64,000 nt of DNA from Variovorax paradoxus (GTDB taxonomy: Bacteria; Pseudomonadota; Gammaproteobacteria; Burkholderiales; Burkholderiaceae_C), in assembly GCF_902712855.1 (NCBI RefSeq), contig NZ_LR743507.1:5256001-5320000 (forward strand), written 5' to 3'. Each line of letters starts with the position of its first letter. The stretch's first letter is position 1. This document shows, piece after piece, positions 42,207 to 50,971 of this stretch. Position numbers and translations under genes: made by a program. The notes beneath the pieces are model-generated. The model saw only the letters and a program-made list of their open reading frames with translations. It had not been told where the DNA came from and searched no databases.

Positions 42207-43396
42207 GCCATCACCCGGTCGCGGCCCAGCGCCTTGGCGCGGTACAACGCGGCGTCGGCGCGCGCCAGCACATCGTCGACGCGCTGGCCCGCCTCGCCGG
42301 CCGCGACGCCGATGCTCACCGCGATGGAGCCGACCGCGGCCAATGGCGATTCGGACGCGTCCGACGGGCCGGCCGCATTCGGCGAGTTCGCCGCGAGCGG
42401 CTCGCCCACGGCCTGCTTGAGCCGCTGTGCGATGTTCATCGCGTCGGCCTGGTTGGCGTCGGGCAGCAACACCACGAACTCCTCGCCGCCGTATCGCCCG
42501 AGCAGGCCCGCGTCGCCGATGGCGCGCTGCATGCGGCCCACTGCTTCGCGCAGCACGGCATCGCCCGTGAGGTGGCCGAAGCGGTCGTTGATTTCCTTGA
42601 AATGGTCCAGGTCGACCATCAGCAGCGCCGCGCGCCGGCGCCCCGCGCTGGCGAACGCGGCGCGGCAGGCGTCCAGCAGCGCGCGGCGGTTGAGCGCGCC
42701 GGTCAGAGGGTCGCGCGTGGCCATGTATTCGAACTCGGTGTGCACGCGGTCCGTGGCCATCAGGATGACGGAGATCGACAGCAGCAGCACGGTGAACGAG
42801 TACATGCTGATGTAGAGCGACTGGATCCACGACACGTCCATGAGGCTCTCGCCCGCCATGCCGGCGAGCGCGGAGAGAAAGCGCAGCGCGGCCACCATCG
42901 ACTGCACCAGCAGCAGGCCGGTCATGAGCCGCTTGCCGAACACTTCGCCGCGATGGCGCATGTACAGCAGCGCATGGAAGAAGAACAGCGCCGATACCGC
43001 GAGCGTGACCAGCACCAGCCGGATCTCGAAGTCGGGCCTCATCGCGCTGAACCAGAACATGGCCAGCCCGAGGAAGCCGTTCAGTATCGTCCAGCCGCGC
43101 GTGTCGCTGCGCCCCAGCAGGAACTTCTGGCTGCCTGCGTAGTAGAGGATGCAGGCCTGGAACAGCACGAAGTTCGCCACCACGATGGTGACGAAGTCGG
43201 GCAGGAAGCCGCGTCCCGCGAACAGCATGGTGCTCGCGAAGGCCACCAGCGGCGCCAGCGCCCACTCGCCGAGCCCGCGGATGCTCGGCGGGTAGCTGCG
43301 GCGCATGAAGAAAACCACGAGCGCCATCATCAGGCCCATGATGCCGGCCAGCACGATGATGGAGCGGGGGTCGAGGATGGATGGCAAGGCGCCCAT
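42197..43396 (-). CDS. Membrane diguanylate cyclase (GGDEF domain)
   Basis: A 399-residue protein with about six or seven hydrophobic segments over residues 10-200 and a C-terminal GGDEF domain. The domain has 'DPLTGALNRRALLDACR', the metal site 'LMVDLDHFKEINDRFGHLTG' and the active loop Gly-Gly-Glu-Glu-Phe in 'LLGRYGGEEFVVLLPD'. An acidic/Ser-rich insertion follows before 'SIGVAAGEAG'. It synthesises cyclic di-GMP; no I-site RxxD is obvious just upstream of GGEEF. The input signal is unknown. Confidence 0.92.
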   Translation of the reverse strand: MGALPSILDPRSIIVLAGIMGLMMALVVFFMRRSYPPSIRGLGEWALAPLVAFASTMLFAGRGFLPDFVTIVVANFVLFQACILYYAGSQKFLLGRSDTRGWTILNGFLGLAMFWFSAMRPDFEIRLVLVTLAVSALFFFHALLYMRHRGEVFGKRLMTGLLLVQSMVAALRFLSALAGMAGESLMDVSWIQSLYISMYSFTVLLLSISVILMATDRVHTEFEYMATRDPLTGALNRRALLDACRAAFASAGRRRAALLMVDLDHFKEINDRFGHLTGDAVLREAVGRMQRAIGDAGLLGRYGGEEFVVLLPDANQADAMNIAQRLKQAVGEPLAANSPNAAGPSDASESPLAAVGSIAVSIGVAAGEAGQRVDDVLARADAALYRAKALGRDRVMAAA

Positions 43397-43491
43397 GGGG
43401 GCTGATTATGTTGGCTTTGCCGATCCGCATTCCGGGACACCGGTTCCACCCGCCAGGCGCCGCCTGGCGCCCTCGCGCCCGGCGGTGCCGA

Positions 43492-44676
43492 TCAAAGCCT
43501 CTCGACGATGGTGACGTTGGCCATGCCGCCGCCCTCGCACATGGTCTGCAGGCCGTAGCGCTTGCCGCGCCGGCCGAGCGCGTGAACAAGCGTGGTCATC
43601 AGCTTGGTCCCCGAGGCACCCAGCGGATGGCCCAGCGCGATGGCGCCGCCGTTCACGTTCAGCCGCGCCGGGTCGGCGTCCAGCGCCTGCAGCCACGCGA
43701 TGGGCACCGGCGCGAAGGCCTCGTTCACCTCGTACAGGTCGATGTCGCCGATCTTCATGCCGGCCTTCTTCAACGCTCGCTGCGTGGCCGGCAGAGGCGC
43801 CTCCAGCATGATGACCGGGTCGTGCCCCATCACGCTCATGTGGTGGATGCGCGCGAGCGGCTTCACGCCCAGCGCCTTCAGCCCACGCTCGTTGACCACC
43901 AGCACGCCGCTGGCGCCGTCGCAGATCTGGCTGGCGGTGGCGGCCGTGCAGCGACCGCCCTCGGCGATGAGCTTCACGCCCGCGATGCCTTCCAGCGTGG
44001 CGTCGAAACGGATGCCTTCGTCCACCGTGTGCGGCTCGCCGCTGCGCGTGCCCGAGCCGTCCGCCAGCAGCACGTCGACGGGCACGATCTCTTCATCGAA
44101 CGCGCCGGCGCGCGTGGCCGCGATCGCACGCCGGTGGCTCTCCAGCGCATAGCGGTCGAGCGCGTCCTTTTCGATGCCGTAGTTCTTCGCGATCATCTCC
44201 GCGCCGGTGAACTGGCTGAACTCCACGCCGGGGTAGCGCGCCTTCATCGCGGGGCTCATGTAGGTGCCCAGGCCCGCCTTGGCCGGCAGCGCGTTGGGCG
44301 TGAACATGGGCACGCGCGTCATGCTCTCGACGCCGCCCGCGATCACCGCGTCCATCGCACCCGACATCACGGCCTGCGCCGCGAAGTGCAGGGCCTGCTG
44401 CGACGAGCCGCATTGCCGGTCGACCGAGGTGCCCGGCACCGACTCGGGCAGCTTCGACGCCAGCACCGCGTTGCGCGCGATGTTGGTGGCCTGCTCGCCG
44501 ACCTGGCTCACGCAGCCGAGGATCACGTCCTCCACCGCCGCCGGATCGATGCCGCTGCGCGCCACGAGGGCGTCGATCACCTGCGCGGCGAGGTCCGCCG
44601 GATGCCAGCCCGCGAGCTTGCCGCCGCGGCGGCCGCCGGCCGTGCGCGCGGCGGCGACGATGAATGCTTCGGGCAT
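43492..44676 (-). CDS. Acetyl-CoA acyltransferase (thiolase)
   Basis: A 394-residue thiolase from the ATG at 44676, cleaving 3-ketoacyl-CoA with CoA in the last step of beta-oxidation. Motifs: the nucleophile Cys in 'VDRQCGSSQQALHFAAQ', the His in 'VNGGAIALGHPLGASGTKL', and the second Cys in 'QTMCEGGGMANVTIVE'. All catalytic residues are present. The TCGTC-N6-GACGA site lies 64 bp upstream, between this gene and the SDR gene. Confidence 0.93.
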   Translation of the reverse strand: MPEAFIVAAARTAGGRRGGKLAGWHPADLAAQVIDALVARSGIDPAAVEDVILGCVSQVGEQATNIARNAVLASKLPESVPGTSVDRQCGSSQQALHFAAQAVMSGAMDAVIAGGVESMTRVPMFTPNALPAKAGLGTYMSPAMKARYPGVEFSQFTGAEMIAKNYGIEKDALDRYALESHRRAIAATRAGAFDEEIVPVDVLLADGSGTRSGEPHTVDEGIRFDATLEGIAGVKLIAEGGRCTAATASQICDGASGVLVVNERGLKALGVKPLARIHHMSVMGHDPVIMLEAPLPATQRALKKAGMKIGDIDLYEVNEAFAPVPIAWLQALDADPARLNVNGGAIALGHPLGASGTKLMTTLVHALGRRGKRYGLQTMCEGGGMANVTIVERL

Positions 44677-44739
44677 GGAAAGGTTCTCCGTTTGCGTCTG
44701 GGATGGAGGGAATTGTTCGCGCGGCACCCGCGCGCGGCG

Positions 44740-44755
44740 TCGTCGGAACGGACGA
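44740..44755. promoter_or_regulatory. Inverted repeat TCGTC-N6-GACGA, site 2
   Basis: TCGTCGGAACGGACGA, identical over 16 bases to site 1. It lies 64 bp upstream of the thiolase start and 40 bp before the end of the SDR gene, so the thiolase has its own control region. Confidence 0.75.
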
Positions 44756-44795
44756 TTTCGTGCGCCCGGCACCGGACGCGCGCAGAAGAGCCCGC

Positions 44796-45578
44796 TCAGC
44801 GCGGCGCCATGCGGATGGCTCCGTCGAGCCGCACGCTCTCCCCGTTGAAATACCCGTTGGTGATCATCAGCTCCGCCAGCGTCGCGTACTCCGCCGGACT
44901 GCCCAGCCGCTTCGGAAACGGCACCGACGCCGCCAGCGCGGCCTTCACGTTGTCGGGTGCGCCCTGCAGCAGCGGCGTGTCGAAGATGCCGGGCAGGATG
45001 GTGTTCACGCGGATGCCCTCGCTCATGAGGTCGCGCGCGATCGGCAACGTCATGCCGACGATGCCGGCCTTCGACGCGGTGTAGGCGGCCTGCCCCATCT
45101 GCCCGTCCTGCGCGGCCACCGACGCGGTGTTGACGATCGCGCCGCGCTCGCCGTCCTGCAGCATGTCGAGCGTGAGCATGCCGGCCGCCGACTTCGCGAT
45201 GCAGCGGAAGGTGCCGACCAGGTTGATCTGGATGATGCGGTCGAAGTTCGCGAGCGGAAAGTGCCTGATCTCGCCGGTCGTCTTGTCGCGGCTCGCGGTC
45301 TTCACCGCGTTGCCGGTGCCGGCGCAGTTGACCAGCACGCGCTCCTGCCCGTGCGCTGCGCGGGCCTTCGCGAAGGCGGCGTCGACCTGCTCCTCGGAGG
45401 TCACGTCGACCTGGCAGAACACGCCGCCGAGTTCCTTCGCCAGTGCCTCGCCCTGCGCTGCGTTGAGATCGAACAGCGCGACCTTCACGCCGTGGCCGGC
45501 AAGGCGGCGCGCGGTGGCGGCGCCGAGGCCCGAGGCACCGCCCGTGACGACGGCGGCCAGGCTGGAATCGAGTTGCAT
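44796..45578 (-). CDS. SDR-family 3-hydroxyacyl-CoA dehydrogenase
   Basis: A 260-residue short-chain dehydrogenase from the ATG at 45578. The cofactor motif is Thr-Gly-x3-Gly-x-Gly in 'VVTGGASGLGAATARRLAG', with the Asp in 'ALFDLNAAQGEAL' pointing to NAD. The catalytic Ser-Tyr-Lys is in 'NTASVAAQDGQMGQAAYTAS' and the following Lys. It resembles type II 3-hydroxyacyl-CoA dehydrogenase (HSD10-like, FadB2x), which oxidises 3-hydroxyacyl-CoA including 2-methyl-branched ones. It is divergent from the LuxR-type regulator, and site 3 lies between them. Confidence 0.88.
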   Translation of the reverse strand: MQLDSSLAAVVTGGASGLGAATARRLAGHGVKVALFDLNAAQGEALAKELGGVFCQVDVTSEEQVDAAFAKARAAHGQERVLVNCAGTGNAVKTASRDKTTGEIRHFPLANFDRIIQINLVGTFRCIAKSAAGMLTLDMLQDGERGAIVNTASVAAQDGQMGQAAYTASKAGIVGMTLPIARDLMSEGIRVNTILPGIFDTPLLQGAPDNVKAALAASVPFPKRLGSPAEYATLAELMITNGYFNGESVRLDGAIRMAPR

Positions 45579-45650
45579 CTCCGGGTGTCCTTGAAGTGTC
45601 CTGACGGGTTTGTCCGCGGACAGTTTAGGAAGCAGAATCGCCCGCACGCA

Positions 45651-45666
45651 TCGTCGGAAACGACGG
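45651..45666. promoter_or_regulatory. Inverted repeat TCGTC-N6-GACGG, site 3
   Basis: TCGTCGGAAACGACGG, one mismatch in the right arm. It is 73 bp from the SDR start and ends 16 bp before the LuxR-type regulator start, so it could control both genes. Confidence 0.7.
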
Positions 45667-45682
45667 GATTTCTCGGCACCGC

Positions 45683-48427
45683 ATGCAGCAGCACCCCACA
45701 CCCCGGATCCTCGAAACCAAGCTCAGCCCCCCGGCCTTCGGGGCCACGCAGGTGCCGCGCACCGCCATCGGCGACGTCGCGGCGGCAGCGGCCGTGAAGC
45801 TGGTGCTGGTGCGCGCACCGGCCGGCTTCGGCAAGACCACGGCCATGGCGCAGATGCGCGAGCGCATGGAGGCGCAGGGCATCGCCACCGCATGGCTCAC
45901 GCTCGACCGGGCCGACAACGACGTCTCGCGCTTCCTGCACTGCCTGGCCGAGGCGGTGCAGCGCCTTGGCGTGGAAGCGCCGCGCTTCCATGGCGCGCAC
46001 GACACGCACGGACCGTTCGACGCCGTGGCCGCGCTGGCTGCGCACGACTCGCCCTTCACGCTGTTCCTCGACGACTTCGAGGGCGTGCAGGAACCTGCCG
46101 TGCTCGGCCTGGTGCGCGAGATCGTCGAGCACCTGCCGCGGCGCGGGCAGATCGTGATCGGCTCGCGCAGCCTGCCCGACCTGGGCCTGGGGCGGCTGCG
46201 CGCGCGCGGGCAGCTGCTGGAGATCGACACCGACCGCCTGCGCTTCAGCCTGGAGGAAACCACCGCCTTCTTCGCGCTTCGCACGACGCATGCGGCGGCC
46301 GCGGCGGGCGCGCTGCCGCCCGACATGCTCTCGCAGCTGCACAGCAAGACCGAAGGCTGGGTGGCTGCGCTGTGGCTCGCATCGATGGCACTGGAGCGCC
46401 ATGGCACCGAGACCGGGTTCGTCGAGCGCTTCTCGGGTTCCGATCGCGCGGTGGCCGACTACCTCGCCGAGGACGTGCTGGCACACCAGCCCGGGGAAAT
46501 CCGTGACTTCCTTCTGCGCACCAGCATCCTGCGCCAGCTCGACGCGTCGGTGTGCCAGGCACTGTGCCCGCGCGCGGACTGCGCGGCGATCCTCGAGCGG
46601 CTGGCCGCATCGAACCTGTTCGTCACGCGCGTGGGCGGCGAAGTCGACGGCAGCGTTGACGGCGAAAGCGATGCGTGGCGCTACCACAGCCTGTTCGCCG
46701 ACTTCCTGCGCGCGCAGCTCGTGCGCGAGATGCCCGGCGAGATCGAGCGGCTGCATCTCGCGGCCTCGGGCTGGTACGAGTCGCACGAGCGGCCCGTGCC
46801 GGCCATCGACCACGCCATCGAAGGCGGCGACCATCCGCACGCGCTGACGCTGCTCGACGGCTACGCGGCAGGGTTTCTCGAGCAGGGCCGCATGCGCATG
46901 CTGGCGCGCTGGTTCTCGGCGATCCCCGGCCACCAGCTGCGCGGGCATCCGTTCCTGCAGCCCATCTCGCTGTGGGCGACCTGCTTCACGCACGGTCCGT
47001 GGGATGCGATGCGCCAGCTCGACGAATGGGGCTGCCTCGACAGTCCCATCGCCGAGGTGCGCGCCAGCGCACACACGCTGGTGCCCCTGCTGCTGGCCAT
47101 GCAGGACCGCCACGACGAGGCCTACGAGGCCGGCCGCCTGGCGCTCGCGCGCCTGCCCACGGGCCTGGCCTTCGCCGACAGCGTGCTGCTCAACGCGATG
47201 GCCCACATCCTGGCCGTGCGCGGCGACCCGCACGAGGCGCGCCGCATGCTCGAGGCCGCGCGGCGCGAGCAGGGCAACAGCACCTTCAACCGCATGTACA
47301 CCGAGTCGCTGGCCGGCCTGTTCGACCTGCACGAAGGCCGGTTGCGGCAGGCCACCGCGCGGCTGCGCATGGCGGTCGACGCGACCCATTCGACGCATGC
47401 GGTGCCATACAACCACAGCCACGGCAACGCCTGGGCGGGGGTGCTGTACGCGGGTGCGGTGTACGAGACCAACCAGCTGGTGCAGGCCGGGCACCTGCTC
47501 AACGTGTACCTGCCGCTGGCGCGCGACGTGGGCCTGCCCGACCACATGATCCTGAGCCACGTGATGCGCTCGCGCCTCGCCTTCCATGCAGGCGACATCG
47601 ACGCCGCGTTCCAGGCCCTGACCGAGCTCGAGTACCTCGGCCATCACCGCCAGCTGCCGCGCGTGGTGGCGGGCGCCAAGCTGGAACGCTCGCGCATGCT
47701 GCTGCTGCAGGGCAACGGGCCCGCGTCGCACGACGAGCTGCTGCGTGCGGACGATCCGGCGCTGTGGGAGCGCGAGCGGCGCCAGCGCCTGCCCGCGCAC
47801 GACCTCGACTACCTCGTGCTCGCCCGCGCGCGCTGGGACATCGCGTTCGGCGACGCGCGCGCGGCGCTGGCCGTGCTCGACGCCGAGCTGCACGCCGCGC
47901 TGGCCTCGGCGCGCAACCGCCGCGCACTCACGCTGCGGGTGCTGAGGGCACTGGCATTGCAACGTTCGGGCGACGCGAGCGCCGCCCTCGACGAGATCGC
48001 CGTGGTGCTGCAGGCCGCGAGCCAGGAAGGCTTCGTGCGGCTGATCCTCGACGAAGGCCCGGCGGTGGGCGCGCTGGTGCATCGGTATGCGACGGCGCAG
48101 CAGGAAAGCCATGCGCGCGGCGGGCACCAAACGATCGACCCGATCCTGGCCGACTACCTGCAGCGGCTGCTGCAGGCCGCCGGCCCGGCACCGGCGGGCG
48201 AAGCCGAGGCACCCAGCGGCGACGCGATGAAGGAGCCGCTCACCCGCAAGGAGATCCGGCTGCTGCAGTTGCTGGCCGAGGGGTACTCGAACAACGCGAT
48301 GGCCGAGAAGCTGTTCGTGTCGGACAGCACCGTGCGAACCCACCTGCGCAACATCAACATGAAGCTCGATGCGAAGAGCCGGACGCAGGCGGTGGCGATT
48401 GCACGCAAGCTGGGCGTCATTCGTTAA
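45683..48427 (+). CDS. MalT/AlkS-like LuxR-family transcriptional regulator
   Basis: A 914-residue ATP-dependent regulator. The NTPase domain has Walker A 'APAGFGKTTAMAQ' (residues 45-57) and 'FTLFLDDFEGVQ' as the Walker B-like strand. Long helical TPR-like repeats fill the middle (residues ~400-780). The C-terminal LuxR HTH is 'LTRKEIRLLQLLAEGYSNNA' followed by 'VSDSTVRTHLRNINMKLDAK'. Architecture and size match MalT and AlkS, the alkane-pathway activator. Placed among acyl-CoA genes with a shared operator-like motif, it is the best candidate to control them; the inducer is unknown. Confidence 0.9.
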   Translation: MQQHPTPRILETKLSPPAFGATQVPRTAIGDVAAAAAVKLVLVRAPAGFGKTTAMAQMRERMEAQGIATAWLTLDRADNDVSRFLHCLAEAVQRLGVEAPRFHGAHDTHGPFDAVAALAAHDSPFTLFLDDFEGVQEPAVLGLVREIVEHLPRRGQIVIGSRSLPDLGLGRLRARGQLLEIDTDRLRFSLEETTAFFALRTTHAAAAAGALPPDMLSQLHSKTEGWVAALWLASMALERHGTETGFVERFSGSDRAVADYLAEDVLAHQPGEIRDFLLRTSILRQLDASVCQALCPRADCAAILERLAASNLFVTRVGGEVDGSVDGESDAWRYHSLFADFLRAQLVREMPGEIERLHLAASGWYESHERPVPAIDHAIEGGDHPHALTLLDGYAAGFLEQGRMRMLARWFSAIPGHQLRGHPFLQPISLWATCFTHGPWDAMRQLDEWGCLDSPIAEVRASAHTLVPLLLAMQDRHDEAYEAGRLALARLPTGLAFADSVLLNAMAHILAVRGDPHEARRMLEAARREQGNSTFNRMYTESLAGLFDLHEGRLRQATARLRMAVDATHSTHAVPYNHSHGNAWAGVLYAGAVYETNQLVQAGHLLNVYLPLARDVGLPDHMILSHVMRSRLAFHAGDIDAAFQALTELEYLGHHRQLPRVVAGAKLERSRMLLLQGNGPASHDELLRADDPALWERERRQRLPAHDLDYLVLARARWDIAFGDARAALAVLDAELHAALASARNRRALTLRVLRALALQRSGDASAALDEIAVVLQAASQEGFVRLILDEGPAVGALVHRYATAQQESHARGGHQTIDPILADYLQRLLQAAGPAPAGEAEAPSGDAMKEPLTRKEIRLLQLLAEGYSNNAMAEKLFVSDSTVRTHLRNINMKLDAKSRTQAVAIARKLGVIR

Positions 48428-48661
48428 TACCAAAGACAACACAAAATTGAATTGATGGTGCTTTCGGTTTAACTGCCGCTTACCTGTCATCACAACGACT
48501 ACGGATTCCGGTGATACCCCGCACCCCGCTCGGTCCCTAGCATTTCCCCCAGAGATCAGAGCCTTCCAACTGCCGCGATAGCCAAGGCGCGCGGTGGTCT
48601 GGGGGAATGTCGCGCCCAGCGAAGCCACCTCAACAGAGAGCGCCTCAGAGCTGCAGCCACC

Positions 48662-49483
48662 ATGCCCAAAGGAATCCCCAATCCCGCACCGATGTACGGC
48701 ATCTACCTTCGCGCCTGGGGGTACGAGGTATCGATCGTTCGCAACGGCACCCGTTATTACAAGCAGTTCGGCCGCGCCAGCTACGGCAGCGAGGAGCAGG
48801 CGCTGCTGCAGGCACAGGACTGGCGCGACGAGATCGTGCGCACCGTGCCCCCGGTGCCGCGCCGCACGCGGGCGGAAAAGCTGCGCGTCAACAACACCAC
48901 CGGCGTGTCGGGCGTGTTCGCGCAGGTCGGCTCGGGCGGCAAGGTGCGCGCCTGGGTCGCGAAGACGTACCTGGGCCAGGACGAGATCCTGCGCACCGAC
49001 TTCCCGGTGAACACGGTCGGCGACGCCGCGCAGACGCTGGCCATCGAGGAGCGCGCGCGCCAGCTCGAGCGCATGGCCGGGCTGGCGAAGCTGCACCCCG
49101 CCGAGGAGATGATCCGCACGGCGCCCGTGCCGCCGCCGACCATCGCCGAGCTGCGCTCGCCCAAGCGCTCGAAGTCGGAAATCAGGCGCAGCACCAACTC
49201 CAGCGGCGTGAGCGGCGTGCACTTCAAGGCGCCCAACGTGGGCCACCCGGGCTACTGGCTGGCCATCACGTACACCGCCGGCAAGGGCAGCGTGAGCAAG
49301 GCCTTCTCGATCAAGGAACACGGTCCCGAGGGCGCCAAGCAACTGGCGATCGAGGAGCGCGAACGCCAGCTCGAGCAGAAACTGCTGCACACCCGCAACA
49401 GCGGCGACGCGCTCGCCATTCCCTTCCGCAAGGAGCTGCGGCCGCTCGGGCTCGCCGGGGCCGGGGCGAGGCCGACGCAGTGA
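48662..49483 (+). CDS. AP2-like repeat protein, first of a tandem pair
   Basis: A 273-residue basic protein of unknown function. It contains three related segments: an N-terminal 'YEVSIVRNGTRYYKQFGRAS' unit ending in 'ALLQAQDWRDEI', then 'NNTTGVSGVFAQVGSGG' with 'RAWVAKTYL', then 'NSSGVSGVHFKAPNVGHPGY' with 'WLAITYTAGKGSVSKAFS'. The Asn-x-(T/S)-G-V-x-G-V pattern followed by a Trp strand is the signature of AP2/ERF-like DNA-binding domains. In bacteria these mostly occur in homing endonucleases and integrases; no nuclease motif is seen here. Alternating 'LAIEERxRQLE' helices follow each unit. Next gene is a close paralog. Confidence 0.7.
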   Translation: MPKGIPNPAPMYGIYLRAWGYEVSIVRNGTRYYKQFGRASYGSEEQALLQAQDWRDEIVRTVPPVPRRTRAEKLRVNNTTGVSGVFAQVGSGGKVRAWVAKTYLGQDEILRTDFPVNTVGDAAQTLAIEERARQLERMAGLAKLHPAEEMIRTAPVPPPTIAELRSPKRSKSEIRRSTNSSGVSGVHFKAPNVGHPGYWLAITYTAGKGSVSKAFSIKEHGPEGAKQLAIEERERQLEQKLLHTRNSGDALAIPFRKELRPLGLAGAGARPTQ

Positions 49484-49638
49484 CGCGCAGGCGCGCAGGC
49501 GGCGCGGCTGCGGACCCGCCATGCGTCCTGGTTCAGAATAGCTGCGAGAAACGGGCGCCCACGAGCCTCGAGCGAACCGGGGAGCCCATCGCGCCCGGCG
49601 GCAGCGCCGCCAGGGAGCAAAGCAGCAGCACGTCGAGC

Positions 49639-50469
49639 ATGCCCAAAGGTGTTCCCAATTCCGCCGCCATGTACGGCATCTGCGCCAGGCCCTGGGGCTT
49701 CGAGGTTTCGCTGGTCCGCAACGGCGTGCGCTACTACAGGCAATTCGGCCGGGCCAGCTACGGCGGCGAGGAACAGGCGCTGCTGCAGGCGCAGGACTGG
49801 CGCGATCACATCGTGCGCAGCGTACCGCCGGCGGCGCGCCGCGAGCGGGCCGAGAAGATGCGTGCCAACAACAGCACCGGCGTGCCGGGCGTGTTCCACC
49901 GGCTCGCGCCGGGCGGCCGCGTGCGCGGCTGGCTGGCCAAGACCTACATCGCACCCGACGAGATCCTGCGCGCCGACTTCCCGGTCGAGGGCCTGGGCGA
50001 TGCGGCGCAGGTGCTGGCCATCCGCGAGCGCACGCACCAGCTCGACCGCATGACGGGCCTGGCACGGCCGCACCCGGCCGAGGAGGCGATCCGCATGGGC
50101 CTGTCGGCGCACGCGCCGGGGCCGCGCTCGCCCAAGCGCTCGAAGTCGGAGATCACGCGGCGCAACAACACCAGCGGCGTGAGCGGCGTGCACTTCAAGA
50201 CGCCCAACCCGAACCATCCGGGCTACTGGCTCGCCATCACCTACAGCACGGCCACGGGCAGCGTGAGCAAGGCGTTCTCGGTGAAGGAACACGGCAACGA
50301 CATGGCCAAGAGCCTGGCCATCGCCGAGCGGCAGAACCAGCTCGCCGAGAAGCTGCGCGCCGATGACGTGGCCGCGGCCTCGCAGGTCGAGCACGGCAAG
50401 TCGCGCAAGCCGGTGGCGTCCCGCGAGCCGCGCCCGCGTGCGGCGTCCGGAGCGAAGCGCGCCCACTGA
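49639..50469 (+). CDS. AP2-like repeat protein, second of a tandem pair
   Basis: A 276-residue paralog of the preceding protein, with the same start 'MPKGVPNSAAMYGI' and the same three units ('FEVSLVRNGVRYYRQFGRAS', 'NNSTGVPGVFHRLAPGG', 'NNTSGVSGVHFKTPNPNHPG'). The C-terminal tail differs, being Lys/Arg-rich ('KSRKPVASREPRPRAASG'). The 155-bp gap between the two genes holds no other feature. The pair arose by tandem duplication and has diverged, with the AP2-like segments best kept. Function unknown; DNA binding is inferred. Confidence 0.7.
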   Translation: MPKGVPNSAAMYGICARPWGFEVSLVRNGVRYYRQFGRASYGGEEQALLQAQDWRDHIVRSVPPAARRERAEKMRANNSTGVPGVFHRLAPGGRVRGWLAKTYIAPDEILRADFPVEGLGDAAQVLAIRERTHQLDRMTGLARPHPAEEAIRMGLSAHAPGPRSPKRSKSEITRRNNTSGVSGVHFKTPNPNHPGYWLAITYSTATGSVSKAFSVKEHGNDMAKSLAIAERQNQLAEKLRADDVAAASQVEHGKSRKPVASREPRPRAASGAKRAH

Positions 50470-50568
50470 CCATGCCCTTCCCGGGCCCGGCTTCGCCGAC
50501 GCGGCGCAGCCCGGCGGCCTTCGCGCATCCGAATCCATCTTCCAGGCCCGCGCAGCGGCGCTGACTCC

Positions 50569-50946
50569 ATGACCTACAAGCCCCTTCATCAATTGCTGCG
50601 CGTCGCGTCGCACCTGCTCGACCAGGCCGCGACCGACATCCGGGGAGCCGGCCTCGCGCCGGTGCCGGAGAACATCCAGCGCATCGGGCGTGCGCTGATC
50701 GAGGTGATCGAGGTGCAGCGGCAGATCTACGCCGCGCAACCCGAGCTCGAGCCCAAGTCGCTCGCCGCATCGGCGCGCGAACTCGAGGCCAACCGGCTCT
50801 TCACGCAGTTCACGCTGGAGGCGCTGGAGCTGGAGGACGCGGGCGACACCGAAGCCGCGCGCGACAAGTACACCGAGTTCATCGGCCTGTCGCCGTCGTA
50901 TCCGCACCGGGAGATCGCGAGGGCGGAGATCCGCCGGCTGTCCTGA
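50569..50946 (+). CDS. Hypothetical helical protein
   Basis: A 125-residue all-alpha protein. The C-terminal part ('FTLEALELEDAGDTEAARDK' followed by 'YTEFIGLSPSYPHRE') resembles one tetratricopeptide repeat. The N-terminal helix 'LHQLLRVASHLLDQAATDIR' is amphipathic. No signal or membrane segment. It follows the AP2-like pair in the same direction after 99 bp and is convergent with the acyl-CoA dehydrogenase gene, 25 bp away. I cannot assign a function. Confidence 0.6.
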   Translation: MTYKPLHQLLRVASHLLDQAATDIRGAGLAPVPENIQRIGRALIEVIEVQRQIYAAQPELEPKSLAASARELEANRLFTQFTLEALELEDAGDTEAARDKYTEFIGLSPSYPHREIARAEIRRLS

Positions 50947-50971
50947 GGCGGCGGCCCCCGCTTCGCATCGC

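Noticed and set aside
43452..43468. 7-bp GC-rich hairpin between the diguanylate cyclase and thiolase genes as a terminator
   Set aside because: No T-run follows on either strand; the hairpin may be chance in GC-rich DNA.
45485..50065. A 1526-codon reading frame on the minus strand across the LuxR regulator and AP2-like genes
   Set aside because: It is antisense to well-supported genes, is Arg/Ala/Gly/His-rich and has no motifs. Long antisense frames are common in such GC-rich DNA.
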